From: Geminisphaera colitermitum TAV2
GTDB lineage: Bacteria; Verrucomicrobiota; Verrucomicrobiia; Opitutales; Opitutaceae
Length of the DNA: 64,000 nt
NCBI RefSeq assembly: GCF_000171235.2
Contig: NZ_ABEA03000173.1
Location: 1-64,000, forward strand
Direction of reading: 5' to 3'
Every line of letters starts with the position of its first letter. Position 1 is the first letter of the stretch. The notes under the pieces are model-generated. The model did no database searches. It was not told the origin of the DNA and worked only from the letters and a program-made list of their open reading frames with translations. The position numbers and the translations under genes are program-made. Of this stretch, positions 36,154-44,063 are shown in pieces.

Positions 36154-38467
36154 CGAACACCTCCCATTTGACGCCGATCCCCAGCAAAGTGAACGGCAGG
36201 GGCTGATCCTGAACGAGAATGATGTCCCCAGCCTTGTCATGGCCTCCATTCCACGGACATTTGATGTCCCCGCTGTATTCGGGCGGGCTGGCGTCCATCG
36301 CGTCCCACGTCGAACGGAAAGGCACTTCGTCAAGCTGGTCCTCGGATGGACCAAACTTGCATCCCACGGTTTTGTAAAAGCGCGGGGTGATTTCCGAGAT
36401 GCGCCGGGTCCGGCCCTGACTGGCACCACTGGCTAGGATCACATCGAGTTTCATCGGTTGCAAAACGCCCACGTAAGGCAGGCCAACCACGACACGCCGG
36501 GCGTGCGGAACCGCCTCCGGAAAGGTGATCGTGTTCGCCGTGACAGTGAGCTTTTCGTAAATGCGGCCGTCCACAACGGCCGTAACTTGTGCGCCGTTGA
36601 GATGAGCAAGGGCGGGGTTGGAAAGGGTGGTAAGCTTGGCGTCGCCAGCATCGACAATCGCCGCGCAATCCAGCCAGCAGCCCGTTGCCTTGCTGTCGGT
36701 TTCGGGTGTCAGCCGTTCGATGGTGCGTACCGGTACGCCGCCAATCGTGCGACGCACCACCGCCCAAATTTCGTCTTCCGGCGTGCCTTGCAGGGTGGCA
36801 ACCGACTCGAAAGCGCCGTTCGTGATCCAACGCGCCCATGCGGTGACGTCCTGCGGGCGGTCATAGGTGAGGACGGCCAGATTCCCGTTTTCTGTCACGG
36901 CCAAAAGCAACGGATCGGGCTGGCGGGCAAAGGCGAGTTGCTTCACGCCGCTTTCTGTGACCGGCGCGGCAAGCAGGGTCAGATCAACCGAGGCGTAACC
37001 ATCCTTCTCGATCGAGTATGCCATTTCCATGACTTTGCGCGACTGGCGCTCAACGTAGAGAATCGCGTCGTTGACGAGGACGGGTTGCAGGTGTGCCGCA
37101 CCGTTGGCCGATTCCGACCTGACGACGATGTTAGACGGGGTAAGCGGCTCGTCAGTGTTGCCCGCGGCAACCGTGAACTCGCGCGCGGTAGTTGCCGCCT
37201 GAATACGTTTCAGCGATTCCACCCATTGGACATTGTTTTGCTCCGAGGCGGCGAAGGTGTAGGCGACGGCGGCGTCGTCATCCTCGCCGTATTTGAAGTT
37301 CTCAAAATCATCCGTTTTCGAGCCCCACATGGTATTTGGCTGGTGGCGTGTGCCGCCGAAAATGAGGCGTTGTTCGTAGAGCCCGATTGTGCGAGGGAAA
37401 CCGCGATAGGGGGACCATGCGGACTCGCACCAAATGTCGGTAGCGGCGACGGTGGCGGCTTTGTCGATGACGGTGACTTTGACGTGCGTGGAATCGGTGT
37501 AAGCGGTGACTTTGACGAGGGCCGTAACATAGGCATCCGTCGTTTCAAGCATGGCGCGGGCTTTGACGTAGTTGGTGGGGGCCTTCCCAACCCACACCCC
37601 GGCGCCGAAAGGATCGCCGGTGGGTTGGTATTTGAGGCGGAACTGAGCAAGCTCTTCCTGATGGCCGGACGCGGAAATGTTGCGGTCTGACTCCGCCGTG
37701 AATTTGCGAACAGTTTCCCACGTTGTTCCACCATCGAGGCTGCGTTCGATCGAGAGTGTGCCATACCAGCGTTCCGTGCTGTTGGCCGTCCAGTCGCCCT
37801 GCACGGAAATTGCCGCGGAATGGAATGGACCGCCGGAGGTGGTAGCCAGGGAAACGGAAGTGCTGGCCGCTTCCTTAAGGTGGCGCAGTTCCCAATACGA
37901 GCCGACATGGCCGGGCTGGAAGAGGGCGGCGCTGGCCGTCATGGTGACGTTCACACCGTCCACGGCGGAGAGCGAAAGTTTGGTCTCCGTCACGTTCTCA
38001 TCCAGCATCGGAGGAAACGCCCAATCGACCGCCTCAAGCCGCCAGTCGGCATCCGCGTGGCGGGCGAGGCGCTGCACGGGATAATCCGGGTGAACGAGAT
38101 AAACGACGTCATTGATTTGCCGATACTGGATGGCGAAGACGGCGGCGGCAGGGTAGGGGGACGCGATTTCCTGCAAGAGCGCGGGGGCGGCCCCGGCGGA
38201 GTAAACGCGGAGCGCGAGATGCGCCCATTCGAGCATGAACTTTTGCTCCGTCGAAAATTGAAACGGCATCAGGCGCGAAGGGGTGGCGGCACTTTTGGTT
38301 TTCGCCACGTAGCCGAATGCGGAGCGGAACCGCGCGCCGCCGTAAGGCATCACGCGCATGTTTTCCAGACGACGGCAGGCGGCGTCGTATTTCTGGAGGT
38401 CGCTACGACCGTCGAGTTTCGGTGTCCACTCGCCGGCGGTGAAGTTGTTGAAAAATTTGTGTGCCAT
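36146..38467 (-). CDS. Tail tube nozzle protein (T7 gp12-like)
   Basis: A 773-residue protein beginning MAHKFFNNFTAGEWTPKLDG, with NMRVMPYGGARFR and LMPFQFSTEQKFMLEW following. This is the standard start of podovirus tail tubular protein B, which forms the nozzle of the tail. Later IGLYEQRLIFGGTRHQPNTM is also typical. It is the largest tail gene and is preceded by a 26-G tract that lies one base from its ATG, in the place a Shine-Dalgarno would occupy. Confidence 0.9.
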   Translation of the reverse strand: MAHKFFNNFTAGEWTPKLDGRSDLQKYDAACRRLENMRVMPYGGARFRSAFGYVAKTKSAATPSRLMPFQFSTEQKFMLEWAHLALRVYSAGAAPALLQEIASPYPAAAVFAIQYRQINDVVYLVHPDYPVQRLARHADADWRLEAVDWAFPPMLDENVTETKLSLSAVDGVNVTMTASAALFQPGHVGSYWELRHLKEAASTSVSLATTSGGPFHSAAISVQGDWTANSTERWYGTLSIERSLDGGTTWETVRKFTAESDRNISASGHQEELAQFRLKYQPTGDPFGAGVWVGKAPTNYVKARAMLETTDAYVTALVKVTAYTDSTHVKVTVIDKAATVAATDIWCESAWSPYRGFPRTIGLYEQRLIFGGTRHQPNTMWGSKTDDFENFKYGEDDDAAVAYTFAASEQNNVQWVESLKRIQAATTAREFTVAAGNTDEPLTPSNIVVRSESANGAAHLQPVLVNDAILYVERQSRKVMEMAYSIEKDGYASVDLTLLAAPVTESGVKQLAFARQPDPLLLAVTENGNLAVLTYDRPQDVTAWARWITNGAFESVATLQGTPEDEIWAVVRRTIGGVPVRTIERLTPETDSKATGCWLDCAAIVDAGDAKLTTLSNPALAHLNGAQVTAVVDGRIYEKLTVTANTITFPEAVPHARRVVVGLPYVGVLQPMKLDVILASGASQGRTRRISEITPRFYKTVGCKFGPSEDQLDEVPFRSTWDAMDASPPEYSGDIKCPWNGGHDKAGDIILVQDQPLPFTLLGIGVKWEVFGD

Positions 38468-38468
38468 A

Positions 38469-38494
38469 GGGGGGGGGGGGGGGGGGGGGGGGGG
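38469..38494. repeat. 26-base G tract directly before the nozzle gene
   Basis: Twenty-six G bases (C on the coding strand) separate the stop codon of the upstream gene (38496-38498) from the nozzle ATG (38467). The tract leaves no room for a normal ribosome-binding site and is highly prone to length change. Confidence 0.9.
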
Positions 38495-38495
38495 A

Positions 38496-38711
38496 TTATT
38501 TTAGGAACCGTTCGACGATCCAGAGAACCACCACGCCGCCACCAACCATCATGGCGAATCGGCGTTCTGACGCGGCAAGCCGCTCGAACAGCGTTCCGAT
38601 GTCAGAGCGAAGTCCGCGGACTTCGGCCCGCAGTCCATGTTCACCGACTTCGGCCTCAAGCTTAGCGATGCGTTCGCGCATGGCGGAAATTTCAAGATCA
38701 CTCATTGGCAT
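38496..38711 (-). CDS. Small coiled-coil protein with C-terminal membrane segment
   Basis: A 71-residue protein: a charged coiled coil (SAMRERIAKLEAEVGEHGLR, then RGLRSDIGTLFERLAASERR) followed by one membrane helix (FAMMVGGGVVVLWIVERFLK). Architecture matches small phage lysis-region or haemolysin-XhlA-like membrane proteins. It starts 1 base after the stop of the lipoprotein gene. A role as lysis accessory is inferred. Confidence 0.6.
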   Translation of the reverse strand: MPMSDLEISAMRERIAKLEAEVGEHGLRAEVRGLRSDIGTLFERLAASERRFAMMVGGGVVVLWIVERFLK

Positions 38712-38712
38712 G

Positions 38713-39000
38713 TCACTTGGTAGAGGAGGTGTTGCGGCGTTGTGCGCGTGCGCCGGCGAGGTCGATCAGTTGCGATTCGAGTTCTTGGTAGGCAGCGGCG
38801 GAATGCCACGTTTCGTCAAACTGGGGAGTGTAGGTCCCCGTTGCTGTCTGCACCGGAATCCCCGATTTCAATTGCAGGACTCGCGGCTGATACATGAGCA
38901 AAGAAGCCTTGTCGCCTAATGAGGCGTTTGCGCAGCCGGTCAGCGATGCGAGCAGAAGCATCATCACCAAGAGCGCGAAGGCGGAGGATTTCGTTTTCAT
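38713..39000 (-). CDS. Small phage lipoprotein, outer-spanin candidate
   Basis: A 95-residue protein with a lipoprotein signal: MKTKSS, a hydrophobic run, and lipobox LTGC with Cys at position 23. The mature part (LLMYQPRVLQLKSGIPVQTA, then DETWHSAAAYQELESQLIDL) is short. It overlaps the upstream gene (38816-39130) by 185 bases in another frame. Overlapping lipoprotein genes in lysis regions are typical of Rz1-type outer spanins. The spanin call rests on architecture only. Confidence 0.6.
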   Translation of the reverse strand: MKTKSSAFALLVMMLLLASLTGCANASLGDKASLLMYQPRVLQLKSGIPVQTATGTYTPQFDETWHSAAAYQELESQLIDLAGARAQRRNTSSTK

Positions 39001-39130
39001 CGTTAGTAATATCCTTTTCGATACGTTCGGTGAGATCGTAGGCGGCGCTGACCAGATCGAGGCGAAACTTGGCGGCGACGGCTTCCGCCACCGCCGTCAC
39101 TGCCGTTAGGATTGAGCCAAAAACGGCCAT
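38816..39130 (-). CDS. Small helical protein overlapping the lipoprotein gene (inner-spanin candidate)
   Basis: A 104-residue protein starting MAVFGSILTAVTAVAEAVAA, a mildly hydrophobic segment, then a charged helix (DLTERIEKDITNDENEILRL, later RIADRLRKRLIRRQ). The upstream in-frame extension is not protein-like, and the ATG at 39130 is 4 bases from the previous stop. If the hydrophobic start is a membrane anchor, it would fit an Rz-like inner spanin paired with the nested lipoprotein. The anchor is weak, so the call is tentative. Confidence 0.5.
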   Translation of the reverse strand: MAVFGSILTAVTAVAEAVAAKFRLDLVSAAYDLTERIEKDITNDENEILRLRALGDDASARIADRLRKRLIRRQGFFAHVSAASPAIEIGDSGADSNGDLHSPV

Positions 39131-39134
39131 GTTC

Positions 39135-39266
39135 TCAGCGAGGTTCGGGCAACGGGTTGAGTTGCCGTGACAGAGTTTCGACTTCTGCACGCAAGGCGCG
39201 GGCGTAAGCCTCAAGCTCTTCACGTGTCATCGTGGAGATGCGGTCGGGTGGAGATTCGTTGCTCAT
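39135..39266 (-). CDS. 43-residue hypothetical protein
   Basis: A short charged helix: MSNESPPDRISTMTREELEA, then ALRAEVETLSRQLN. It ends 4 bases before the next gene's ATG and begins in a gene-poor gap after 39345. The frame upstream of 39266 is open but runs antiparallel to other sequence and is not protein-like. Function is unknown. Confidence 0.5.
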   Translation of the reverse strand: MSNESPPDRISTMTREELEAYARALRAEVETLSRQLNPLPEPR

Positions 39267-39345
39267 GGAGTGTATTAAGTTTGGACTCACACAGGGCGAT
39301 TGGCCGGGCCTAGGACTCCGACTACCCTCGCCCCGCGTGAGGTAA

Positions 39346-39582
39346 TTATTTGGCCTTATACTTGGCGATGAGTTCGGCGACGTAATCGCCCCAAGAGAAA
39401 ATCCACGCGACGGCCTTGTAAGCCTTCGAGGAATACACGCGGTCAATGGCCGCGTCGTCGGAGGTCGAGGGGGATTGCTTGACGAACGCGGAAATGGCGG
39501 AGGCGAGCGCGTTGAACGCGATACAAGCCGCGCCGTAGTAGCCAGCATAGGTGGCGAGTTTGGCAATGAGTTCAGGGCTCAT
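39346..39582 (-). CDS. Small membrane protein, possible holin
   Basis: A 78-residue protein with an N-terminal hydrophobic helix (LIAKLATYAGYYGAACIAFN, then ALASAISAF) and a second amphipathic segment near AYKAVAWIFSWGDYV, ending in a lysine-rich tail. Size, charged tail and position next to the presumed lysis genes fit a class III or II holin. The leader has the GTAACC...AATACAAAA motif shared with several early genes. Confidence 0.5.
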   Translation of the reverse strand: MSPELIAKLATYAGYYGAACIAFNALASAISAFVKQSPSTSDDAAIDRVYSSKAYKAVAWIFSWGDYVAELIAKYKAK

Positions 39583-39610
39583 GATGTTTTGTATTTTGTT
39601 TTTGGTTACG

Positions 39611-40132
39611 TTATGCCGCTAGGCGGCGGTAGAAGGCGATCCAGTCGGCCTCTGTCGTGAGAGGACTGGTGGAGAGTTGACGCCAGAGCACCCATGCAGG
39701 CGTTCCGCTGGCATAGGTAGGGATTTCCCGGATACCAGCTGCGCGAAAGATGCGCAGCCAGCGATCGAGAGACGCCAGCGGTGAGCCATGAAAGACCGGC
39801 GGATACAGGACAACAAAGCCGGTTGACGTGAGCACCTCCGCTTGCAGATCCACGGCCCGCATCACGGAAGTGAGAGCGGGCGCAAGAAGTGTTTCGAGTG
39901 GCGGCGGGCTCAACGGTTTTAGCGCAGGTTGATACGGCGGAGGCAGAATCAGCGGCGCGGGCGGCGTCCATTCAGGCGGGTCATCAGGCACGGCCAGAAG
40001 CGCGGCTTCCGGCGCGTCCGGTCCAAAGATGGCATCAAGGGCGTCCCCGGCGTCACTCTCCGCGCTCGTATCCACCGAAGCGAATACGAGCGCGGAGAGG
40101 AGCAATGCAAAAAATGCCGTGAGGATGCGCAT
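39611..40132 (-). CDS. Secreted phage protein of unknown function (1 of 3)
   Basis: A 173-residue protein with a clear Sec signal peptide (MRILTAFFALLLSALVFASV), a proline-rich middle (LILPPPYQPALKPLSPPPLE) and a C-terminal globular half (VDLQAEVLTSTGFVVLYPPV, then WLRIFRAAGIREIPTYASGT). The last part mentions a small alpha/beta fold. It is one of three consecutive signal-peptide genes lying between the tail adaptor and the lysis-like genes. No family is recognised; an endolysin role is not evident. Confidence 0.65.
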   Translation of the reverse strand: MRILTAFFALLLSALVFASVDTSAESDAGDALDAIFGPDAPEAALLAVPDDPPEWTPPAPLILPPPYQPALKPLSPPPLETLLAPALTSVMRAVDLQAEVLTSTGFVVLYPPVFHGSPLASLDRWLRIFRAAGIREIPTYASGTPAWVLWRQLSTSPLTTEADWIAFYRRLAA

Positions 40133-40138
40133 GGCGGG

Positions 40139-40912
40139 TTATTTCACCTCTTTGAGCAGGGCGATTTGCTTTCTAAGGATTTCGATACGATCCGCCGTCG
40201 CCTTGGTCTGAGCGGGAAGCAGGGAGACCGAGTTCACTTCGTTCGACAACACCCGCAGCGCGCCGTCAGAATCGGAGCGCGCGAGTTGCTTTACGTGCTG
40301 ATTAAACCACGCAACATAGGTGTTGGCGGTGAGCCCAGTGCCGAGGTGACGCGCGTTCCACTGCGGAGCGAACTCGGCAATGATGCCAAGGTCGCGGGCA
40401 CGGCGCAGAGCGGCGGTGTAGAGACCGGAGCTTCCAGCCTCGAGGACGCGAAGTTCGTCGGCACTGGCGTAGTTTTGGACATAGAAATATCCTTGGCCGC
40501 CCTTACTAATCGTGAGGAGTTTTGCGGCGAGCGCCTTGTCAGAGTCATCCTGCGCAAAGACCTTGGCGGTGACGCCGGCCTCATCGGTATTGCGAGCCGT
40601 GAGAACGGCTTTGATAATCCAAGTCGCAACGCTGGGATTGGACTCCGCGATGGAATCCACATCGGGCACAAGGGCTTCGAGAGCGGCGGTGTTGGCGACG
40701 CGCCATCCTTTGATGGCCGCGACGTGTTCGGCTTTGGCCGTGGCGAGGGCGGCGCGATCACCGGCAATGGTTGCCAGTTTGATTTTCGCGTTACCGGCAG
40801 CATAGAGGTCGGTGTAGCTGGTGTGGAGAGCCAGACCCGTTTCAACCGGGGTGGCGTTGACGAGGCCCGCGCCAAAGACGAGAGCCGAGATGATGAGGAT
40901 ATATTTCTTCAT
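40139..40912 (-). CDS. Secreted phage protein of unknown function (2 of 3)
   Basis: A 257-residue protein with signal peptide MKKYILIISALVFGAGLVNA, then a mostly helical mature domain (LATIAGDRAALATAKAEHVA, KLLTISKGGQGYFYVQNYAS, ending ADRIEILRKQIALLKEVK). No lysozyme or amidase motif is apparent. It follows the previous secreted gene by 6 bases on the same transcript. A CCGGC-gaaa-GCCGG hairpin with a GNRA-like loop lies in its leader at 40941-40954. Confidence 0.65.
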   Translation of the reverse strand: MKKYILIISALVFGAGLVNATPVETGLALHTSYTDLYAAGNAKIKLATIAGDRAALATAKAEHVAAIKGWRVANTAALEALVPDVDSIAESNPSVATWIIKAVLTARNTDEAGVTAKVFAQDDSDKALAAKLLTISKGGQGYFYVQNYASADELRVLEAGSSGLYTAALRRARDLGIIAEFAPQWNARHLGTGLTANTYVAWFNQHVKQLARSDSDGALRVLSNEVNSVSLLPAQTKATADRIEILRKQIALLKEVK

Positions 40913-40940
40913 GGTGTTTTATGTATTGTTTGTTCAGATA

Positions 40941-40954
40941 CCGGCGAAAGCCGG
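40941..40954. promoter_or_regulatory. Tetraloop hairpin between secreted-protein genes
   Basis: CCGGC (40941-40945), GAAA, GCCGG (40950-40954) form a compact 5-bp hairpin in the 49-base gap between two leftward genes. No U-tract follows, so it is more likely an RNA-processing or stability element than a terminator. Confidence 0.4.
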
Positions 40955-40961
40955 AAGGTGA

Positions 40962-41795
40962 TTACGGGGTCGCAAGAACCGGAGAAGTGGCAGGGAAAAT
41001 CGGATACCAGACCTGTTCGTAGTCGGTGGCCGTGATGCGCTGGTAAGACCAGATGAGAGGCGCGTTGCCCGGCCTGATCGTGGCGTCAATCGGCACGTAA
41101 ACGATCACGGCAGGCACGGTGCCGATGCGCGTTTGCCAGATCGATTGATTCGCCGGTTGCTTGCGCCAGCGGCGTTTGTCGGAGTTCCCCGTGTCGGTAA
41201 ACCAGACGGAGGGAACCGCACCCACCTGCGACGTTACCGATGTGCGCGCCGGATCGGGAGAATGGTAGTAGAAAACGAGGTCGGTAAAGGGCGCGTGTTC
41301 GCCGAAATTGGAGAGCGTTGCCTTAAGTTCAAAATCGTAGAATCCGGGACCAATCGGAATCACGAACACGAGGTAAGCAGGCTGCGGCGTGCGGGCATCC
41401 ACGTAGGATTTGGGGGTCGGATGTGCATTTGCTGTCGGCGTCTGCACATCAAATCTTCCATCTGAACCTCGCCTAACAATACTTGAGGGTTCGACTGACG
41501 TGCTGTAGCGCAGCATCACTTGATCGCCTGTCTGATTAACGCCATAAACGGTCTGAACAGTAGTCACCTGCTGCACGGAATTGTCTGCCAATGCGCCCTG
41601 TTCTGCCGTCGCAAAATAAAGGGACAACTGACCGACAAACGAGTCCTCAAAGCCGACAACCGTAATGCGGTTCTTCACGCCGGCAGGGAACGTGTAATCT
41701 TCATAAGCGAGCGTGGCGCGGTTGTACGCCTGCCCCTGAAGGGCAGGCGACACCATGCAAACCACAACCAAGACAACGAACGGAAAAAATTTCAT
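40962..41795 (-). CDS. Secreted phage protein of unknown function (3 of 3)
   Basis: A 277-residue protein with signal peptide MKFFPFVVLVVVCMVSPALQ and cleavage probably after LQGQA. The mature region is beta-rich (YLVFVIPIGPGFYDFELKAT, later IGTVPAVIVYVPIDATIRPG), suggesting a beta-sandwich. Its ATG overlaps the stop of the tail adaptor gene (ATGA), so it is translated with virion genes. An extracytoplasmic product coupled to a tail protein is unusual. Function is unknown. Confidence 0.65.
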   Translation of the reverse strand: MKFFPFVVLVVVCMVSPALQGQAYNRATLAYEDYTFPAGVKNRITVVGFEDSFVGQLSLYFATAEQGALADNSVQQVTTVQTVYGVNQTGDQVMLRYSTSVEPSSIVRRGSDGRFDVQTPTANAHPTPKSYVDARTPQPAYLVFVIPIGPGFYDFELKATLSNFGEHAPFTDLVFYYHSPDPARTSVTSQVGAVPSVWFTDTGNSDKRRWRKQPANQSIWQTRIGTVPAVIVYVPIDATIRPGNAPLIWSYQRITATDYEQVWYPIFPATSPVLATP

Positions 41796-42403
41796 CGGGA
41801 TCGGGCGTGCAGCCAGGCACTTTGCCGGCTGGGTTGGAGAGTGTTTTCAAAGGCGTCCCGGCTGTTCGCGTTTCGCGCGCGGGCAATGACGCCATCGTAT
41901 TCGGAAAGTAATGACTCACGGAGCGTCCGCGATTGCTGGAACGGCCACGCGAGTTTCGAGGCAAGCGCGGTGACAATCGCGCGGGCGCAGAGAGGATCGA
42001 GGTCTGCGATATGGGCGGCGCCGGGATCATCGATCTGTTGGGTGACGTCGCGCGTGTAAACGATTCGGGCCGTGCCTTCGTTCATCAGCAGCGTCCGCCC
42101 CTCGATCTCGAAAAGCGGCATGTCTGGCGACCCCACTTCATGCCCGTTCAGGCGAATGGTACGGAGGAAATCACCGGGAAGCTGAAAGCCGTAAGACCAC
42201 TCGAAAGCGGGCGGCTGGGCGAGGGGAGCGAGCGCCACGCGACGCCGGGCGCAACGCCATTGCCCGTCCCGCAACACCTCGCGCACGGTGGCGGCAAAGT
42301 GGAGTTGGCACAGGCGGGCGGACTTCGTGGCATCCGATAACGACGCAATGCCGTTTTCGGACACGAGCCCGAGCGCCTGATTGCAAATATCCACCTCCGT
42401 CAT
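41792..42403 (-). CDS. Tail adaptor protein (T7 gp11-like)
   Basis: A 203-residue protein with the pattern MTEVDICNQALGLVSENGIA, ARLCQLHFAATVREVLRDGQ and WRCARRRVALAPL, which is the typical N-terminus of podovirus tail tubular protein A. It connects portal and nozzle. The gene lies downstream of the capsid gene, as in T7-like phages. Confidence 0.85.
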   Translation of the reverse strand: MTEVDICNQALGLVSENGIASLSDATKSARLCQLHFAATVREVLRDGQWRCARRRVALAPLAQPPAFEWSYGFQLPGDFLRTIRLNGHEVGSPDMPLFEIEGRTLLMNEGTARIVYTRDVTQQIDDPGAAHIADLDPLCARAIVTALASKLAWPFQQSRTLRESLLSEYDGVIARARNANSRDAFENTLQPSRQSAWLHARSR

Positions 42404-42435
42404 GATGCGGCGAGGGTTGCGGGCCGGGGTGATGG

Positions 42436-42855
42436 TTAGACGACGCTGAAGGCGATGTAGATCGTCCAGTCAGTGGCGAGCGTCGCGCCGGTTGTGACCG
42501 TCGCAACGATGTCCTCGTTGCCGACGCCAATGTCGGCATCCGGCTTGTTGCCGAACGAAGACAGGTAGGCGCGGGCAGCGTTGCCAACGGCAGCGGCGTA
42601 ACGATCGACCACTGCGGCGTCACCAATGGAGACGCGAGCCGTGGCGTTGCCGTTGTTGCTGACCGACAGCGCCGGAAGCACGCGGGCGTTGGCAGGCAGG
42701 CGGACAAGGTTGATCTTGTCGCCAACCGCAAGCACCGTGCCGGACGGGATCACGACAGAGGCAAGGCGGACCTTGCCCTGTGAAAGGACGCTGGACTTCC
42801 AGCCAGCGACGGCCCCGGTTTGCGAGGCGAAGAGAGGCGTGTTGATAGTAGCCAT
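42436..42855 (-). CDS. Probable capsid decoration or head protein
   Basis: A 139-residue, beta-rich protein (KVRLASVVIPSGTVLAVGDK, RLPANARVLPALSVSNNGNA, ending DWTIYIAFSVV). It sits 45 bases after the major capsid gene. The pattern, a VLPA core with SIGD and a terminal beta strand, is seen in small head-associated proteins of podoviruses. AAAGGAG lies ahead of its ATG. The decoration role is inferred. Confidence 0.6.
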   Translation of the reverse strand: MATINTPLFASQTGAVAGWKSSVLSQGKVRLASVVIPSGTVLAVGDKINLVRLPANARVLPALSVSNNGNATARVSIGDAAVVDRYAAAVGNAARAYLSSFGNKPDADIGVGNEDIVATVTTGATLATDWTIYIAFSVV

Positions 42856-42900
42856 TTTTTGAATACTCCTTTAAGGTTGAAGTGTTGAGATGGCCCGCGC

Positions 42901-43818
42901 TCAGACGTTTTCGTCAACGTAGCCGACCGAAATCCAGTCCTCGCGCATACGGGTGGCACCGAAGTCAGCTTGGGTCGTGACGTGCCAGGCATTCCACTTG
43001 CCGGGAATCTTTTCGATTTCCGTGCGGACGCCAGTGTTCTTCTGGTTGGCGAAGAGGATGGCGTTTTCGCAGTAGGCGAAACAGCTGCGAATGCCATTCA
43101 CCGCGGGCAATTCCTCATACTTGACCCACTCCATGCCAAGGAAGTGCGTGATTCCACCCTCTTGCAGGGCCTTCACGGCGGCGTAGTCGGTCGATTTGAC
43201 TTCCTGCACGTTGAGCAGGAGTTGATCGAGCATCGCCTGATTGTGGACGAAATACTTTTTCTTGGCATTCTGCACGTCGTCGCGGGAAATCAGCGACTTG
43301 AGGCGGATGAGCTTGGCGAGCGTCAGGCCGGTATTGGCTCCGGGATTACCGGTACCGTTGTAGCCGACGCCAACCTTGCGATCGTCGCCAAGTTCGACGG
43401 CGACGGGGACGCTGCCCTCGTCATCGTTTTTCTTATACGCGGTGCCAAGCGCGGCGGCGACAATCACTTCGTCTTTCGACACGTTGATGGCAAAAGCCTG
43501 GTTCTGGGCGGTGGGCGCGTTCGGATCGATGATGCCGCGCACCTTGTCCGCGCCGTCGAAGGGAACGGCGATGCCATAGGGAGAGCAAGACACCTGCCGT
43601 CGCCAGAATTCCTGCTGGTCATAGGTGATGTCGGCGAGACGACCGACAATCTTATGCATCTTGAGTCCACCGATCTGGTCGAAGTAATCGACCTTGCCGT
43701 TGGCGGTCTCAATGCGGATGCCCTTCCCCTCGAAGATATGCTTCTGACGGGCGGCGAGATGTTCGACGTTGGAGCGGTATTGCTCAACGAAGGCGGCGGG
43801 AAAAATATCCTGTGCCAT
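42901..43818 (-). CDS. Major capsid protein
   Basis: A 305-residue protein starting MAQDIFPAAFVEQYRSNVEH. It contains VDYFDQIGGLKMHKIVGRLA, NAKKKYFVHNQAMLDQLLLN and CFAYCENAILFANQKNTGVR, in the style of podovirus capsid proteins with an HK97-like fold. The ATG at 43818 gives the expected N-terminus; the open frame upstream passes through a promoter and is not used. A terminator and a candidate promoter lie just upstream, so the capsid gene has its own transcription unit. Confidence 0.85.
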   Translation of the reverse strand: MAQDIFPAAFVEQYRSNVEHLAARQKHIFEGKGIRIETANGKVDYFDQIGGLKMHKIVGRLADITYDQQEFWRRQVSCSPYGIAVPFDGADKVRGIIDPNAPTAQNQAFAINVSKDEVIVAAALGTAYKKNDDEGSVPVAVELGDDRKVGVGYNGTGNPGANTGLTLAKLIRLKSLISRDDVQNAKKKYFVHNQAMLDQLLLNVQEVKSTDYAAVKALQEGGITHFLGMEWVKYEELPAVNGIRSCFAYCENAILFANQKNTGVRTEIEKIPGKWNAWHVTTQADFGATRMREDWISVGYVDENV

Positions 43819-43957
43819 TGTAGTGAAAAAGAAAATACGGATTTCGTTTCCACGGGGTTTCGCTGTTGTCGGTAGCCCGGCAGCTTCCACACGTGATCCG
43901 CCGGTTGCAGGGCTTGGCGCGCAGGCCAAGTTGTCCCAATCGCTCAGATAGGGGGTC

Positions 43958-43984
43958 TGAATATCAGAAAATGCACCTTGTCAA
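43958..43984 (-). promoter_or_regulatory. Candidate promoter for the capsid gene
   Basis: On the minus strand TTGACA (43984-43979) is followed after 15 bases by TATTCA (43963-43958). The -35 is a perfect sigma-70 match; the spacer is short by two bases. It starts right after the terminator at 43992-44021 and lies 140 bases ahead of the capsid ATG. Confidence 0.5.
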
Positions 43985-43991
43985 AAGAAAA

Positions 43992-44021
43992 AACGCGCCC
44001 CCCCGTGAAAGGGGGCGCGTT
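43992..44021 (-). terminator. Rho-independent terminator between scaffold and capsid genes
   Basis: AACGCGCCCCC and GGGGGCGCGTT form an 11-bp stem with an 8-base loop; on the minus strand the stem is followed by TTTTTTCTTTTG. It would end leftward transcripts from terminase through scaffold before the capsid gene. Confidence 0.85.
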
Positions 44022-44063
44022 CCTCATGCAACTCACTGAAACCGCGGCGTTGTCACCGCGAAA

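Noticed and set aside
39135-39566. 143-codon leftward gene
   Set aside because: Only the last 43 codons look like protein; the rest is a proline/serine/arginine-rich shadow of the 39346-39582 gene and the gap.
43819-43929. N-terminal extension of the capsid protein
   Set aside because: The extra residues run over the leader of the capsid gene, downstream of the candidate promoter, and do not look conserved; the ATG at 43818 gives the normal capsid start.
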